DNA of 64,000 nt from Acidobacterium sp. S8. Its GTDB lineage: Bacteria; Acidobacteriota; Terriglobia; Terriglobales; Acidobacteriaceae. The position numbers were made by a program, and so were the translations under genes. Positions 8,540 to 17,450 of the stretch are shown in pieces. Position 1 is the stretch's first letter, and each line of letters begins with the position of its first letter. The notes under the pieces are model-generated. The model searched no databases and was not told where the DNA came from. It worked only from the letters and a program-made list of their open reading frames with translations. The stretch spans positions 225,467 through 289,466 of the forward strand of contig NZ_LMUM01000028.1 of NCBI RefSeq assembly GCF_009765985.1, read 5' to 3'.

Positions 8540-9103
8540 GTGAGCGCGACAGAAGATCTTGCGGACGTGGAGCGGGTGCTGGCGGGAGATGTGGCATCTT
8601 TCGAGGGCATTGTGCGCCGCTGGCAGGGACCGCTGGTCAATATGGCTTACCGCTTCTGCAACGATCGAGGGCGCGCGGAGGAGATGGCTCAGGAAGCCTT
8701 TCTGCGAGTGTACCGCTCGCTTGCCAGCTGGCGTCGAGATGCTGCATTTTCGACGTGGCTTTTTGCGGTGGCGGCGAACTTTTACCGATCTGAGCTGAAG
8801 CGGATTCCGGCGCACAACGTTGCATTGGATGATGTTCCAGAGCTGATGGATAAGAGGTCGCACTCCGCTGATTTTGAAGAGCGTCAGCGCGACGGTGTGG
8901 TGCGACGCGCGGTGCTGGCGCTCCCGGAAAAGTATCGCGATGCCATGATTCTGTACTATTTTCATGACATGGATGTGCCTGCGGCATCGAAGAGTTTAGG
9001 GCTGCCGGAAGGTACAGTAAAGGCGAGGCTGTTTCGCGGGCGGGAGATTCTGCGTGGCAAATTGCCGCAGCTGCTCGAAACGCCGAGACTGAAGGAGGCA
9101 TGA
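8540..9103 (+). CDS. ECF-type RNA polymerase sigma factor
   Basis: A sigma-70 family extracytoplasmic-function sigma factor of about 187 residues. Region 2 contains RFCNDRGRAEEMAQEAFLRV and the DNA-melting segment WRRDAAFSTWLFAVAAN. Region 4 has LPEKYRDAMILYYFHDMDVP followed by a helix-turn-helix, SLGLPEGTVKARLFRGRE. A GTG at 8540, behind AGGAAACAGGA, fits the family's usual N-terminus; an ATG at 8510 in the same frame would add ten residues. Its stop overlaps the start of the next gene (ATGA), which encodes a small membrane protein, the arrangement usual for a sigma factor and its anti-sigma. Target promoters are unknown. Confidence 0.93.
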   Translation: MSATEDLADVERVLAGDVASFEGIVRRWQGPLVNMAYRFCNDRGRAEEMAQEAFLRVYRSLASWRRDAAFSTWLFAVAANFYRSELKRIPAHNVALDDVPELMDKRSHSADFEERQRDGVVRRAVLALPEKYRDAMILYYFHDMDVPAASKSLGLPEGTVKARLFRGREILRGKLPQLLETPRLKEA

Positions 9104-9459
9104 TGGAAGACGAATTGGATCGTATGCTTTCCCCGCACGATGAGATCGTGCCTTCCTCCGGCTTTGCGGCTTCTGTCATGGAGGCTGTGCAGCAGGAAGC
9201 TCAGGCTTCCCAGCCGATTCCGTTCCCGTGGGTTCGGGCGTTGCCGGTCTTTGTTGCCATGGCAGCGGTGGTGGCAATGCTCATTTTTGGCTTTGTGGAA
9301 GTGGCGCGCATGCCGGCGAGTACTGTGACGGAATGGACGCTGCCGCCGGTGGTGAAGCATGCGCTGATGCAGGCCAATGCAGGCTGGATTGCTTTCGCAC
9401 TTGTGCTTACTCTGCTTTCCAGTCTGGTTTCGATTCGGCTTGCAACAGGGAAGCGGTAA
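9100..9459 (+). CDS. Membrane protein coupled to the ECF sigma factor (possible anti-sigma)
   Basis: A 119-residue protein whose start overlaps the sigma gene's stop by 4 bases, giving translational coupling. An N-terminal cytoplasmic part of about 45 residues (MMEDELDRMLSPHDE, then FAASVMEAVQQEAQ) is followed by two membrane helices (about 49-66 and 90-113). The position and topology suggest an anti-sigma factor that holds the sigma factor at the membrane. However, the usual zinc-binding HxxxCxxC anti-sigma motif is absent, so the role is inferred from context only. Confidence 0.75.
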   Translation: MMEDELDRMLSPHDEIVPSSGFAASVMEAVQQEAQASQPIPFPWVRALPVFVAMAAVVAMLIFGFVEVARMPASTVTEWTLPPVVKHALMQANAGWIAFALVLTLLSSLVSIRLATGKR

Positions 9460-9496
9460 GAGCTTTAGGACAATCGTTAGCGTGAGAGTGATAGCT

Positions 9497-9578
9497 CCCA
9501 CCCTTTCGCAAAGTGCGCGAAAGAATGGGGCACCCATTTTGTGCGAACCGCAGGTTCCTCGGCTTCGCTCGGGATGAC
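9497..9578. repeat. Palindromic intergenic repeat, family 1, followed by part of family 2
   Basis: Positions 9497-9536 hold a family 1 copy: a CCCACCCTTTCGC arm, a short GCGCGAAAG inner palindrome and an AATGGGGCACCC arm. Positions 9554-9578 carry the half element TTCCTCGGCTTCGCTCGGGA followed by TGACA, which resembles one arm of family 2 (see 23851-23936). Both lie between the sigma operon and the GH78 gene. Confidence 0.7.
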
Positions 9579-9649
9579 AATTCATTCGAGTCTTTTCTTT
9601 CTCGTAGCCCGAGGCAGACGATTGTAGAAATTCTGTTACTCTGGCCTGC

Positions 9650-12058
9650 ATGTTCCGCGTTCTTCTGATTGCTGCATTCTTTTTTGGGGCGGGTTTGAAC
9701 TGGGCGCAGGATGTGAAGCCGCTCAACCCTGCGTTGGTTGACAGTAAATGGCAGGCCCGATGGATTGCCTGCCCGAATGCTCCACAAAAAGATCTCGGCA
9801 TCTTTTATTTCCGCAAAGAATTTACGTTGAATTCTGTGCCCGAGCATTTCTGGGTGCATGTGAGCGCGGACAATCGCTTTCTGCTCCATGTGAATGGACA
9901 ATACGTGGGTGAAGGTCCGTCGCGTGGCGATCTGTTTCACTGGCGATTCGAGACGATCGATCTTGCGCCGTTCCTGCATACAGGCAAAAATTTGCTGGCG
10001 GCGACGGTCTGGAATTATGGCTCGCGCTCCCCGGTGGCGCAGATGAGCAACCGTTCCGGCTTTATGATGCAGGGCGATACGGAAGCCGAGAAGGATGTCG
10101 ATACCGATACGTCATGGTTGGTGAAACAGGAAAAAGGGCGCGGACTCGCGGCTACGAATGGAGTAGCCGGCTACTATGCGGCCGGGCCAGGTGAGAGTGT
10201 CGATGGCAGGTTGATTACCTGGGATTGGGATGCGGCTGCGGTGGCCGATGCGGGCTCATGGCATGCTCCTGAGACGATAGGCGGGGCTGCGATGCGTGAG
10301 GCACAGGACTCGGACAACAACTGGGAGCTGGTGCAGGATAAGTTGCCGGCGATGGAGCATCGGCTGGTAACTCCGGGAAAGCCTGTGCGATTTGAAGGGC
10401 TGGCTGCCAAGCCAAAGTTTCCGGGGTCTTCGTTGGAGATTCCAGCAAATACCCATGCGACGCTGCTACTCGACAATCAAGTGCTGCAAACGGCGTATCC
10501 AGAATTAGTGACGAGCGGCGGACGCGATGCGGAAATCAAGTTGACGTATGCCGAGGCTCTCTACGATGCGAAGGGCGAGAAGGGCAATCGCAACGAGATT
10601 GCGGGACGGCAGATTCAGGGCCTGACAGATGAGTTTATGCCGGATGGCGGCGAACGGCGGTCGTTTCAGCCGCTGTGGTGGCGGACGTGGCGTTATCTGC
10701 AGGTGGATGTAACGACGAAGTCTTCTCCATTGCGCCTCGAAAAACTGGATGCCTGGTTCAATGCATATCCGTTTGTAGAGAAGGCAACGATTGCGGGAGA
10801 TATTCCGGATTTGCAGAAGCTATGGGATACGGGCTGGCGCACGGCGCGTCTCTGCGCACATGAGACATACATGGACGCTCCTTATTGGGAGCAGCTGCAG
10901 TATGTTGGCGACACGCGGATACAGGCGCTCATTTCCTATGCGATGACGGGAGACAGCAGGCTGGCACGGCAGGCGATTACGAATATAGAGTCGTCGATTG
11001 TTCCTGAGGGGTTGACGCAGAGTCGCTATCCTTCGCGGCTGCCGCAGTTTATTCCGCCGTTTTCGCTGCTGTGGGTGGATATGTTGCACGACTACTGGAT
11101 GTATGTGAACGATGAGCCTCTGGTGCGTGAGACGCTGCCGCGCACGCGCGGCGTGATCGACTGGTATGCTTCGCACCTTCGTCCGGATGGGCTGATGGGA
11201 CGAGTGAAGTGGTGGGAGTTTGGCGACTGGACGAGCGGGTATGAGGGTGGTGATCCGCCACAGGAAGTGGATGGCGGATCGACATTCCTGACATTGCAGT
11301 TTATTGAGGCGTTACGTGATGCGGCAGAGTTGGAGAAGCAATTTGGTTCACCGGAGCGGACGGCTGCTTATCAAGGCATGATTCAAAAGGCTACAGATAC
11401 GCTGAACCGGCTGAACTGGGATGCGCGCTATGGCGTGTACGCTGATACTCCGGCAAAGAAGAGCTACAGCCAGCAAGCCAACGTGTTGGCGGTGTGGCAG
11501 GATGTGGCTCCGCGCGGCGAACAGCAGGCTGTTTTGCGCCGGGTATTGGGATCGCGCGAGGGGGCTGAGGCGACGGTGGACGGGAAGACGGTTCCGCCGA
11601 TGTCGGCGATGAGCTACTACTTCCGTTTCTATCTGAGCCGGGCTCTCGAACATGCCGGGCTTGCAGATTTATACGTGGGCCAGCTGACTCCCTGGTACGA
11701 CATGCTGAAGCTCGGGCTGTCGACCTGGGCGGAGAAGCCGGAGCCGACACGCTCGGATAGCCATGCGTGGAGCGCGCATCCTAACTACGATTTGTTGACG
11801 GTGGTGGCGGGGATTCATCCTGCTGCTCCCGGATTTTCAAAGGTCAGGATTGAGCCGCACTTGGGGAGTTTGCATGAGCTGCGGGCTTCGATGCCGCATG
11901 CTGGCGGGGCGATTACGGTCGATTACAGGCTGGATGGCGGGCGGTGGTCGACTTCGATTACTTTGCCTGAGGGGTTAAATGGGGAGTTGGTGTGGCTGGG
12001 GAAAGAGTATCCGCTGCACTCGGGGGCGCAGACGGTTCGGTTGGATGGTGGTCGGTAA
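9650..12058 (+). CDS. Secreted GH78-family glycosidase (alpha-L-rhamnosidase-like)
   Basis: An 802-residue exported protein. A signal peptide (residues 1-19, cleavage after NWA) is followed by an N-terminal beta-sandwich of the kind seen in family 78 (KWQARWIACPN, then FYFRKEFTL and FLLHVNGQYVGEGPSRGD). A second sandwich follows at about 240-360. The alpha/alpha-6 barrel begins near 390 with the typical DAPYWEQLQYVGDTRIQALI and contains the acidic segment WWEFGDWT. A C-terminal beta domain (PGFSKVRIEP, HAGGAITVDY) closes the protein. GH78 enzymes release rhamnose from plant polysaccharides or glycosides. Intergenic repeats flank it on both sides and it stands alone on its strand. Substrate specificity is not certain. 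Confidence 0.85.
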   Translation: MFRVLLIAAFFFGAGLNWAQDVKPLNPALVDSKWQARWIACPNAPQKDLGIFYFRKEFTLNSVPEHFWVHVSADNRFLLHVNGQYVGEGPSRGDLFHWRFETIDLAPFLHTGKNLLAATVWNYGSRSPVAQMSNRSGFMMQGDTEAEKDVDTDTSWLVKQEKGRGLAATNGVAGYYAAGPGESVDGRLITWDWDAAAVADAGSWHAPETIGGAAMREAQDSDNNWELVQDKLPAMEHRLVTPGKPVRFEGLAAKPKFPGSSLEIPANTHATLLLDNQVLQTAYPELVTSGGRDAEIKLTYAEALYDAKGEKGNRNEIAGRQIQGLTDEFMPDGGERRSFQPLWWRTWRYLQVDVTTKSSPLRLEKLDAWFNAYPFVEKATIAGDIPDLQKLWDTGWRTARLCAHETYMDAPYWEQLQYVGDTRIQALISYAMTGDSRLARQAITNIESSIVPEGLTQSRYPSRLPQFIPPFSLLWVDMLHDYWMYVNDEPLVRETLPRTRGVIDWYASHLRPDGLMGRVKWWEFGDWTSGYEGGDPPQEVDGGSTFLTLQFIEALRDAAELEKQFGSPERTAAYQGMIQKATDTLNRLNWDARYGVYADTPAKKSYSQQANVLAVWQDVAPRGEQQAVLRRVLGSREGAEATVDGKTVPPMSAMSYYFRFYLSRALEHAGLADLYVGQLTPWYDMLKLGLSTWAEKPEPTRSDSHAWSAHPNYDLLTVVAGIHPAAPGFSKVRIEPHLGSLHELRASMPHAGGAITVDYRLDGGRWSTSITLPEGLNGELVWLGKEYPLHSGAQTVRLDGGR

Positions 12059-12087
12059 GGGTGTGTTGTGCCTGGATTTGTTGGATT

Positions 12088-12126
12088 CCCACCCTTTCGC
12101 AAAGTGCGCGAAAGGATGGGGCACCC
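12088..12126. repeat. Palindromic intergenic repeat, family 1
   Basis: This 39-base copy differs from the one at 9497-9536 at a single base (GAAAGG in place of GAAAGA). It has the same inner palindrome TTTCGC...GCGAAA and the same end GGATGGGGCACCC. It lies in the gap between the convergent GH78 and M1-like genes. Confidence 0.75.
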
Positions 12127-12167
12127 GGCTACGTTCCTATTGGGCGGGTTCTTTTAAGCAGAAAATA

Positions 12168-12192
12168 CCCGGGTTAGCTTCGCGAACCCGGG
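12168..12192. terminator. Strong hairpin in the convergent gap
   Basis: CCCGGGTT (12168-12175) pairs perfectly with AACCCGGG (12185-12192) across a 9-nt loop, followed by GCACCC as in the repeat family. It stands between two convergent genes and could act as a bidirectional transcription stop, though no T-tract follows. It may also be a diverged member of repeat family 1. Confidence 0.45.
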
Positions 12193-12261
12193 GCACCCGC
12201 ATTGTGCGCCCGGATTGTGGTAGCCCGAAGAATCCTCGCGAAGATAGGCATAAGTTTTCAG

Positions 12262-14337
12262 CTATTCGTTGTCGTCGCGTTTGTAGGGTGTCTGCAGATA
12301 TTTGCGGGCTTCGTTGAGCGCGCCTTGCGTATTGTCGTTGGTTTGCAGGGCCTGCCGGTATTCGGGAACGGCGCGTTCGCGCTGGCCGGTGATATCGAAA
12401 ATTTTTCCGATCTGGATGTGGCTCCAGACTTCAGTCCACTTCGGCTCGTCATCGCCGCGCAGGGCATCGCGATAGGCGTTGATGGATGCCTGATAGTTGC
12501 GCATGGTAAAGAGCACTTCGCCGATGCGATAGCTGGCGAGTGAGCTGTTAGGGTTGGCCTTCAGCGCGTTCTGATATTCATCAAGGCCGCCGGTGTTGTC
12601 GCCCTGGGCTACGAGTTGCTGGCCGCGCAGAATATGAACGCGTACCTGCATGTCGGGTGAATTGGTCAGAATCCAGTTGTCCGGGTCGATGGTGATGTGG
12701 CGGGGACGGCCGAAGGTATCAACGACGAACTGCGAATCCGAGCCGACGACGTCGATGCGGCGGATTTCAGTTTTGCCGTCGGTTTCGATACGCAACTCGA
12801 CAGGCATGTTGAAGAGATCAAGGTCCTGCTGGATTTCACCGATGGTACGGAAGCCCTTGTTGTTACCGAGGCGGTAGACTGCGTATTTATTGTTGAATAA
12901 CGGAGCGCCGGTGCCGTCGAGCCATTGCGCGAAGAAGGGCGTGAGTTGCTGCTGCGATTGCGCTTCGGCTACCTTTTCAAAGTCGCTGGTCTTGATGGAT
13001 TTGTCGGTGAACTGCGAGAGCGTGGCGCGCAGAATCTTCAGGAAGCTGTCGTTTCCGACTTCCCAGCGCAGCATGTGGAAGACGAGAGAGCCTTTTTCCA
13101 ATGTCATGGATTGGAACTGCGGCGAGAATGGATCGAGCCGTCCGACGCTGGTCAGGGGAATAGTGTCATAGGCGAGCGCACCCGCGGAAACATCCTGAAT
13201 CGCCGCGTTCAACGCGCTGCGGCCGGCGCTGTCTTCCAGGTACATGAGCTCGCCATAGCGGGACATGCCGTTGGTGATCCAGGCGTCGTTGAGCGAGGCC
13301 GGACTGATCTCGCTGCCCCACCATTGATGGGAGATAGTATTGGCGAGCAGTCGCGTATCGTTGACCCTGGTGCCGATGTGCGTTCCGCCAATGGCAGCTA
13401 TCTCAGGCGCCCACGCTACAGGCATAGTGTCGGTTGGAAGCTCCACGACATTGAGTTGGGTAGACTCGGGAACTCCGAAATTGCTGGTGAAAAAGGCAAA
13501 TTCGTTGAGCGCGGTATGACCGTAATCCTGCGCGGATTGCTTGTGAGCTTCAGTGGTGTAGACGTGGATGTTCGGTGCGGGGGATAAGACTGAGAATTTC
13601 CCAGCGATGATAGTTCCGGGGAAGCCGGATTTTGCCCAGTGGAAATTGTGCTGCTCGCCTGCGGTCCCGTGAGAGATGTTGGTGGGGCCGCTGCCGATCA
13701 CCTGGTATCCGGAAGGGAGCGTGATATGGATGTCGGCGGCAAAGCGATCCGTCATATAGCCGACCATGGGAAACCAGCGTCCGGCATAGAGCAGGTAGCT
13801 GATGGGGTCGCCGACCTGTGCGAGCTTCAGCCCTTCGACCGGGCTGCCGGCATCGCCGTTGAGCATGCCGTCATAGGTAAAGACATACGTGTACTGATGG
13901 CCTTTGACGAGCGGAGCCGGAGGGGTGACGATGACGGTCGCGTTGGGACCGCGCTCGCCGGTCAGAGGTTTGCCGGATGTGTCGGCTACTTTTTCGACCT
14001 TGAGCGCGCCGTGCAATTCAAAAATCGCCGTATCGGTGTCATTGAGCGCCGTGAAGGTGACCTGCGCTGTCGCGGAAAGCTTGTGATCGGCGGGGCTGAG
14101 CTGCGCATTGATGGTGTAACCGGTGATGTCGAGGGTTGGCTTCAGCTGCTGCTGGGCTGGAAGAGTCAATGCAAATCCAAGCAGGATGGCCAAAGCAAAA
14201 GCCTGACCCCACCCCTTCGACAGGCTCAGGGCAGGCTCTTTCGCAAAAGCGCGAAAGGATGGGGCACTCAGGTTTTGAGCGCCAAGGTTGGGACACAGAA
14301 AGGACATGCCAAGGCAATTCATCATTCGCATCTTCAT
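12262..14337 (-). CDS. M1-peptidase-like protein with degenerate zinc site and C-terminal TPRs
   Basis: A 691-residue exported protein. Residues 64-260 match the beta-rich N-domain of M1 aminopeptidases and 270-530 the catalytic-domain fold. The zinc site is mostly lost. Where M1 enzymes have HExxH, this protein reads NTISHQWWGS (333-342), so the first His and the catalytic Glu are Asn and Thr; the third ligand Glu, 19 residues after His337, is Asn356 in DAWITNGMSRY. No GxMEN motif is evident. Tetratricopeptide repeats follow at about 575-690 (DEYQNALKANPNSSLASYRI). It probably binds peptides or acts as a scaffold and does not cleave. The start overlaps the lpxB stop (ATGA). The hydrophobic signal segment (45-60) is preceded by a long n-region coded by an intergenic repeat. 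Confidence 0.85.
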   Translation of the reverse strand: MKMRMMNCLGMSFLCPNLGAQNLSAPSFRAFAKEPALSLSKGWGQAFALAILLGFALTLPAQQQLKPTLDITGYTINAQLSPADHKLSATAQVTFTALNDTDTAIFELHGALKVEKVADTSGKPLTGERGPNATVIVTPPAPLVKGHQYTYVFTYDGMLNGDAGSPVEGLKLAQVGDPISYLLYAGRWFPMVGYMTDRFAADIHITLPSGYQVIGSGPTNISHGTAGEQHNFHWAKSGFPGTIIAGKFSVLSPAPNIHVYTTEAHKQSAQDYGHTALNEFAFFTSNFGVPESTQLNVVELPTDTMPVAWAPEIAAIGGTHIGTRVNDTRLLANTISHQWWGSEISPASLNDAWITNGMSRYGELMYLEDSAGRSALNAAIQDVSAGALAYDTIPLTSVGRLDPFSPQFQSMTLEKGSLVFHMLRWEVGNDSFLKILRATLSQFTDKSIKTSDFEKVAEAQSQQQLTPFFAQWLDGTGAPLFNNKYAVYRLGNNKGFRTIGEIQQDLDLFNMPVELRIETDGKTEIRRIDVVGSDSQFVVDTFGRPRHITIDPDNWILTNSPDMQVRVHILRGQQLVAQGDNTGGLDEYQNALKANPNSSLASYRIGEVLFTMRNYQASINAYRDALRGDDEPKWTEVWSHIQIGKIFDITGQRERAVPEYRQALQTNDNTQGALNEARKYLQTPYKRDDNE
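14206..14268. repeat. Repeat family 1 copy inside a coding sequence
   Basis: The ends CCCCACCCCTTCG and AAAGGATGGGGCAC and the inner TTCGCAAAAGCGCGAAAG match the intergenic family 1 repeats. A CAGGCTCAGGGCAGGCTC segment is inserted in the middle. The copy is read in frame as about residues 24-44 of the M1-like protein, just before its signal-peptide core. Confidence 0.75.
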
Positions 14338-15479
14338 CGTGCCGGACCCATTAACTCTAATGTGATGCTGGCTACCTGTTCTATTGGACTGGCTGCCGCA
14401 CGCAGCGAAGCGCCTAGCGCGGCCAGATCGGCCTGCATTTTGCTGCGGACCTTTTCATCATGCAGAAGGTTCTTAAGGTGTGAGAACACATTTGCGGCGG
14501 TAAAGTCGCTCTGAATCAGTTCGGGAACGATCTCTCGTCCGGCAATGAGATTGACCATGGCAACATGCGGGACCTTCACTACCCGCTTTGCAACAGAATA
14601 CGTCAAGCCGGAAACCCGGTAGACCACCATGAAGGGATTGCCGATCAGGGCGGCTTCGACGGTGGCGGTTCCGCTGGCTACCACGCTGGCACGGGCATGA
14701 TGCAGGGTGGCGCGGGCATCTTTAACAAGGGTAATACGCGGGTCCACTGCCGGGAGCATGGATTGGACGTGAGCGACTTGCTCGGATGTGAGGGTAGGCG
14801 CGAACGGCAAAACAAATTCGCAGGGCTCATGCAGTTGGCGGGCGGCTTCAATCATTTCCGGAAGGTTGAGGCGAATCTCCTTGAAGCGGCTGCCGGGGAG
14901 CAGACCCACCCATGGTATGGACGGGTCGAGACGGTATTGGTCTGCAAAGTCTTTTCGTGAGATGGAAGGCAGTGGAAGCTCAGCCAAAGGGTGGCCGACA
15001 AAGTTGGCCTCCACCTGGTGCTCCCGGTAGAACGCCTCTTCAAAGGGAAAGATGACAAGCATGCGATCCACATAGCGCTGTACGCGGCGGATGCGGTACT
15101 TCTTCCACGCCCAGAGCTGCGGGCTGACGAAGTAGATGACCGGGATGCCGAGCTTGTGCAGGGTGCGAGCGAGCGAGAGGTTGACGTCGGGGAAGTCGAT
15201 GAGGATGGCGGCATCGGGTTTTTCTCTGGCGATGCTGGCTTTGAGCTTGCGGTATTCGCCGTAGATGCGGGGAATGTGGCGAATGATTTCCGTGATGCCC
15301 ATAACGGCTACGTCTTCGGCGCGCACGATGCGGCGGAAGCCGAGGGCTTCCATGCGCTGGCCTCCCAGCCCGAAGAATTCAGCGTTGGGAGAGAGTTTGC
15401 GGATGGCAGGGATGAGCTGGGCTGCGTAGTGTTCTCCGCTGGCCTCGCCAGCGGAGATGAAGATTTTAGGATGAGCCAT
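14334..15479 (-). CDS. lpxB: Lipid-A-disaccharide synthase LpxB
   Basis: A 381-residue GT-B fold glycosyltransferase (GT19) that joins UDP-diacylglucosamine to lipid X to form the lipid A disaccharide at the inner face of the inner membrane. Diagnostic segments are ISAGEASGEHYAAQLI at the N-terminus, FFGLGGQRMEALGF, the IDFPDVNLSLA block, FVSPQLWAWKKYRI and the C-domain GLLPGSRFKEI. The GTATVEAAL segment and PFMVVYRVSGLTY also match the family. Length is normal. It sits 6 bases after an ABC exporter gene and overlaps the following M1-like gene by 4 bases, so all are probably one transcript. It shows that the organism makes lipopolysaccharide. Confidence 0.97.
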   Translation of the reverse strand: MAHPKIFISAGEASGEHYAAQLIPAIRKLSPNAEFFGLGGQRMEALGFRRIVRAEDVAVMGITEIIRHIPRIYGEYRKLKASIAREKPDAAILIDFPDVNLSLARTLHKLGIPVIYFVSPQLWAWKKYRIRRVQRYVDRMLVIFPFEEAFYREHQVEANFVGHPLAELPLPSISRKDFADQYRLDPSIPWVGLLPGSRFKEIRLNLPEMIEAARQLHEPCEFVLPFAPTLTSEQVAHVQSMLPAVDPRITLVKDARATLHHARASVVASGTATVEAALIGNPFMVVYRVSGLTYSVAKRVVKVPHVAMVNLIAGREIVPELIQSDFTAANVFSHLKNLLHDEKVRSKMQADLAALGASLRAAASPIEQVASITLELMGPAR

Positions 15480-15485
15480 GCTCGG

Positions 15486-17438
15486 TTAGTCGGTCCCCAT
15501 GGCGAGGCTAGGGTTGAGGGACGGTAGCGTTTCTGAGAACTCCTGATCTTTGTACTGGAGCTGATAGAGCTTCCAGTAGAGTCCGCGCTGGGCGAGCAGT
15601 TCCTGGTGCGTGCCCATTTCTCGAAGCTGGCCTTTGTGCATAACGAGGATGGTGTCGGCGCGCTGGACGGTAGAGAGGCGGTGCGCGATGACGACCGAGG
15701 TGCGGCCTTCGATCATGCGTTCGAGCGCGAGACGGACGCGCATCTCCGTTTCGGTATCAACGCTGGAAGTGGCTTCATCGAGGATAAGGATTCTAGGGTC
15801 GTGCGCGAGGGCGCGGGCGAAGTTGATGAGCTGCTTCTGGCCGGTGGAAAGTCCGCTGCCGCGCTCCCGTACCGGCTCGGCGAAACCTTCGGGTAGCGAC
15901 TGGATGAAATCGCGGACTTTGACTTCATCGGCTGCTTCTTCGAGTCGCGCGTCGGAGATCCAGTCAGAGCCGAGGCGGATGTTGTCGGCGATCGTCCCGC
16001 TAAAGAGGAACGGGTCCTGCAGAACGACTCCGAAGCGTCGGCGGAGCTGATTGAGATCGTGTTCGCGCACGTCGACGCCGTCGATGAGGATGCTGCCGTG
16101 CTGAATATCGTAAAAGCGCATCATCAGGCTGATGATGGTGGTCTTGCCTGCGCCCGTGTGGCCAACGATGGCGGCAGTCTGGTCGGGTTCGACGGTGAAG
16201 GAGACGCCGCGGAGGATCCATTCAATGTCTGGCATCGCTGCCAGCTCGGCTGCGCTAGCTCTTGCGATCTGCGTGAGCTGTGCTTCGTCCAGGCGCTGGT
16301 ACGTGAACCAGACGTTTTGGAATTCGATGCGCCCTGAGTGATCGCTCTCTTTGGGCTGTGCGGGGGAGACGATCTCCGGCGCTGTGTCGAGAAGCTTGAA
16401 AATGCGCTCGCTGGCGGCCATGGCGGCCTGCAGAATGTTGTATTTCTCGCTCAGGTCCTGAATCGGGCGGAAGAAGCGCTGCGCATATTGCATGAAGGCG
16501 ACGAGCACGCCGATGGTGACGGTGGTGTGCAGCACGCCGTATCCGCCGCGCCAGATGACCAGCGCAATGGCGATGGAGCTGAGGATTTCGACAGCCGGGT
16601 AATAGAGCGCATAAGCAAGGATCGCGTCTTTGAATGCGTCCATGTGCTGTTGGTTGACGGCCTTGAATTCCTTGTAGGAGCGGTCCTGTCGGTTGAAGAG
16701 CTGTACCACGGTCATGCCGCTGATGTGTTCCTGTGTATAGGAATTAATGCGGGCGATGGCGGAGCGAATGCGGCGGTAGGAATCGCGGACATGCTTGCGG
16801 AAGACGCGGGTCACGATCAGAATGAGCGGCAGAACGGCAAACGAGAGCAGCGCCAGCCACCAGTTCATGCGCAGCATAACGAGGACGATACCGGCGAGCA
16901 CGAAAACGTCTTCAAAGATGGCAAAGACGCCGGAGGTGAACATTTCGTTCAGCGCGTCTACGTCGCTGGTAAGGCGCGTGACCAGGCGTCCGACCGGATT
17001 GCGGTCGAAGTAGCCAATATGCATGTGCTGCAGATGACGGAAGATCTCGCTCCGCATGTCGAACATGACCTTCTGGCCAGTCCACTGCATGAGGTAAGTC
17101 TGCACGAATTCAAGGAGATAGCTCAGAAGCAGGGAAGCGAGATAGAGCCCGGCGAGCTGGGTAATCCCGGTAAAAGCGTTTGAGCTGAGGTGCCCAGCCA
17201 GCCATGACGATTTGGCCGTGTTCTTCGTCATGTAGCGATCGACGGCGACCTTGGTGAGATAAGGACCGAGGACGTCAGCGCTGGCTTTAATCAGAATAGC
17301 GACGAGCGAAATAAAAGCGGGCAGCTTGTAGGGATAAAGGTAACGGATGAGGCGGCGCATCAGACGGCCGTCATAAGCCTTGCCGACGACGTCATCCTCA
17401 TGCTGCTGCGTTTGCTTCGGCTTTTCCTTGTCGGCCAT
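15486..17438 (-). CDS. ABC exporter with fused membrane and ATPase domains (MsbA-like)
   Basis: A 650-residue half-transporter. The N-terminal six-helix exporter domain spans about residues 35-350 and the nucleotide-binding domain about 370-610. Visible motifs are Walker A GHTGAGKTT (426-434), the Q-loop VVLQDPFLF, a degenerate signature LSTGQKQ in place of LSGGQ, Walker B ILILDEATSS and the H-loop IAHRLSTV. A 25-residue charged insertion (RLDEAQLTQIARASAAELAA) sits between the first two strands of the ATPase domain, before the Walker A motif. Six bases separate it from lpxB, so a role as a lipid A or lipid flippase is a reasonable inference; multidrug export is the alternative. It should work as a dimer. 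Confidence 0.9.
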   Translation of the reverse strand: MADKEKPKQTQQHEDDVVGKAYDGRLMRRLIRYLYPYKLPAFISLVAILIKASADVLGPYLTKVAVDRYMTKNTAKSSWLAGHLSSNAFTGITQLAGLYLASLLLSYLLEFVQTYLMQWTGQKVMFDMRSEIFRHLQHMHIGYFDRNPVGRLVTRLTSDVDALNEMFTSGVFAIFEDVFVLAGIVLVMLRMNWWLALLSFAVLPLILIVTRVFRKHVRDSYRRIRSAIARINSYTQEHISGMTVVQLFNRQDRSYKEFKAVNQQHMDAFKDAILAYALYYPAVEILSSIAIALVIWRGGYGVLHTTVTIGVLVAFMQYAQRFFRPIQDLSEKYNILQAAMAASERIFKLLDTAPEIVSPAQPKESDHSGRIEFQNVWFTYQRLDEAQLTQIARASAAELAAMPDIEWILRGVSFTVEPDQTAAIVGHTGAGKTTIISLMMRFYDIQHGSILIDGVDVREHDLNQLRRRFGVVLQDPFLFSGTIADNIRLGSDWISDARLEEAADEVKVRDFIQSLPEGFAEPVRERGSGLSTGQKQLINFARALAHDPRILILDEATSSVDTETEMRVRLALERMIEGRTSVVIAHRLSTVQRADTILVMHKGQLREMGTHQELLAQRGLYWKLYQLQYKDQEFSETLPSLNPSLAMGTD

Positions 17439-17450
17439 GCGCTCCAGTCT

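Noticed and set aside
16338-17183. Plus-strand frame of 281 codons within the ABC exporter gene
   Set aside because: Antisense shadow of a well-supported exporter.
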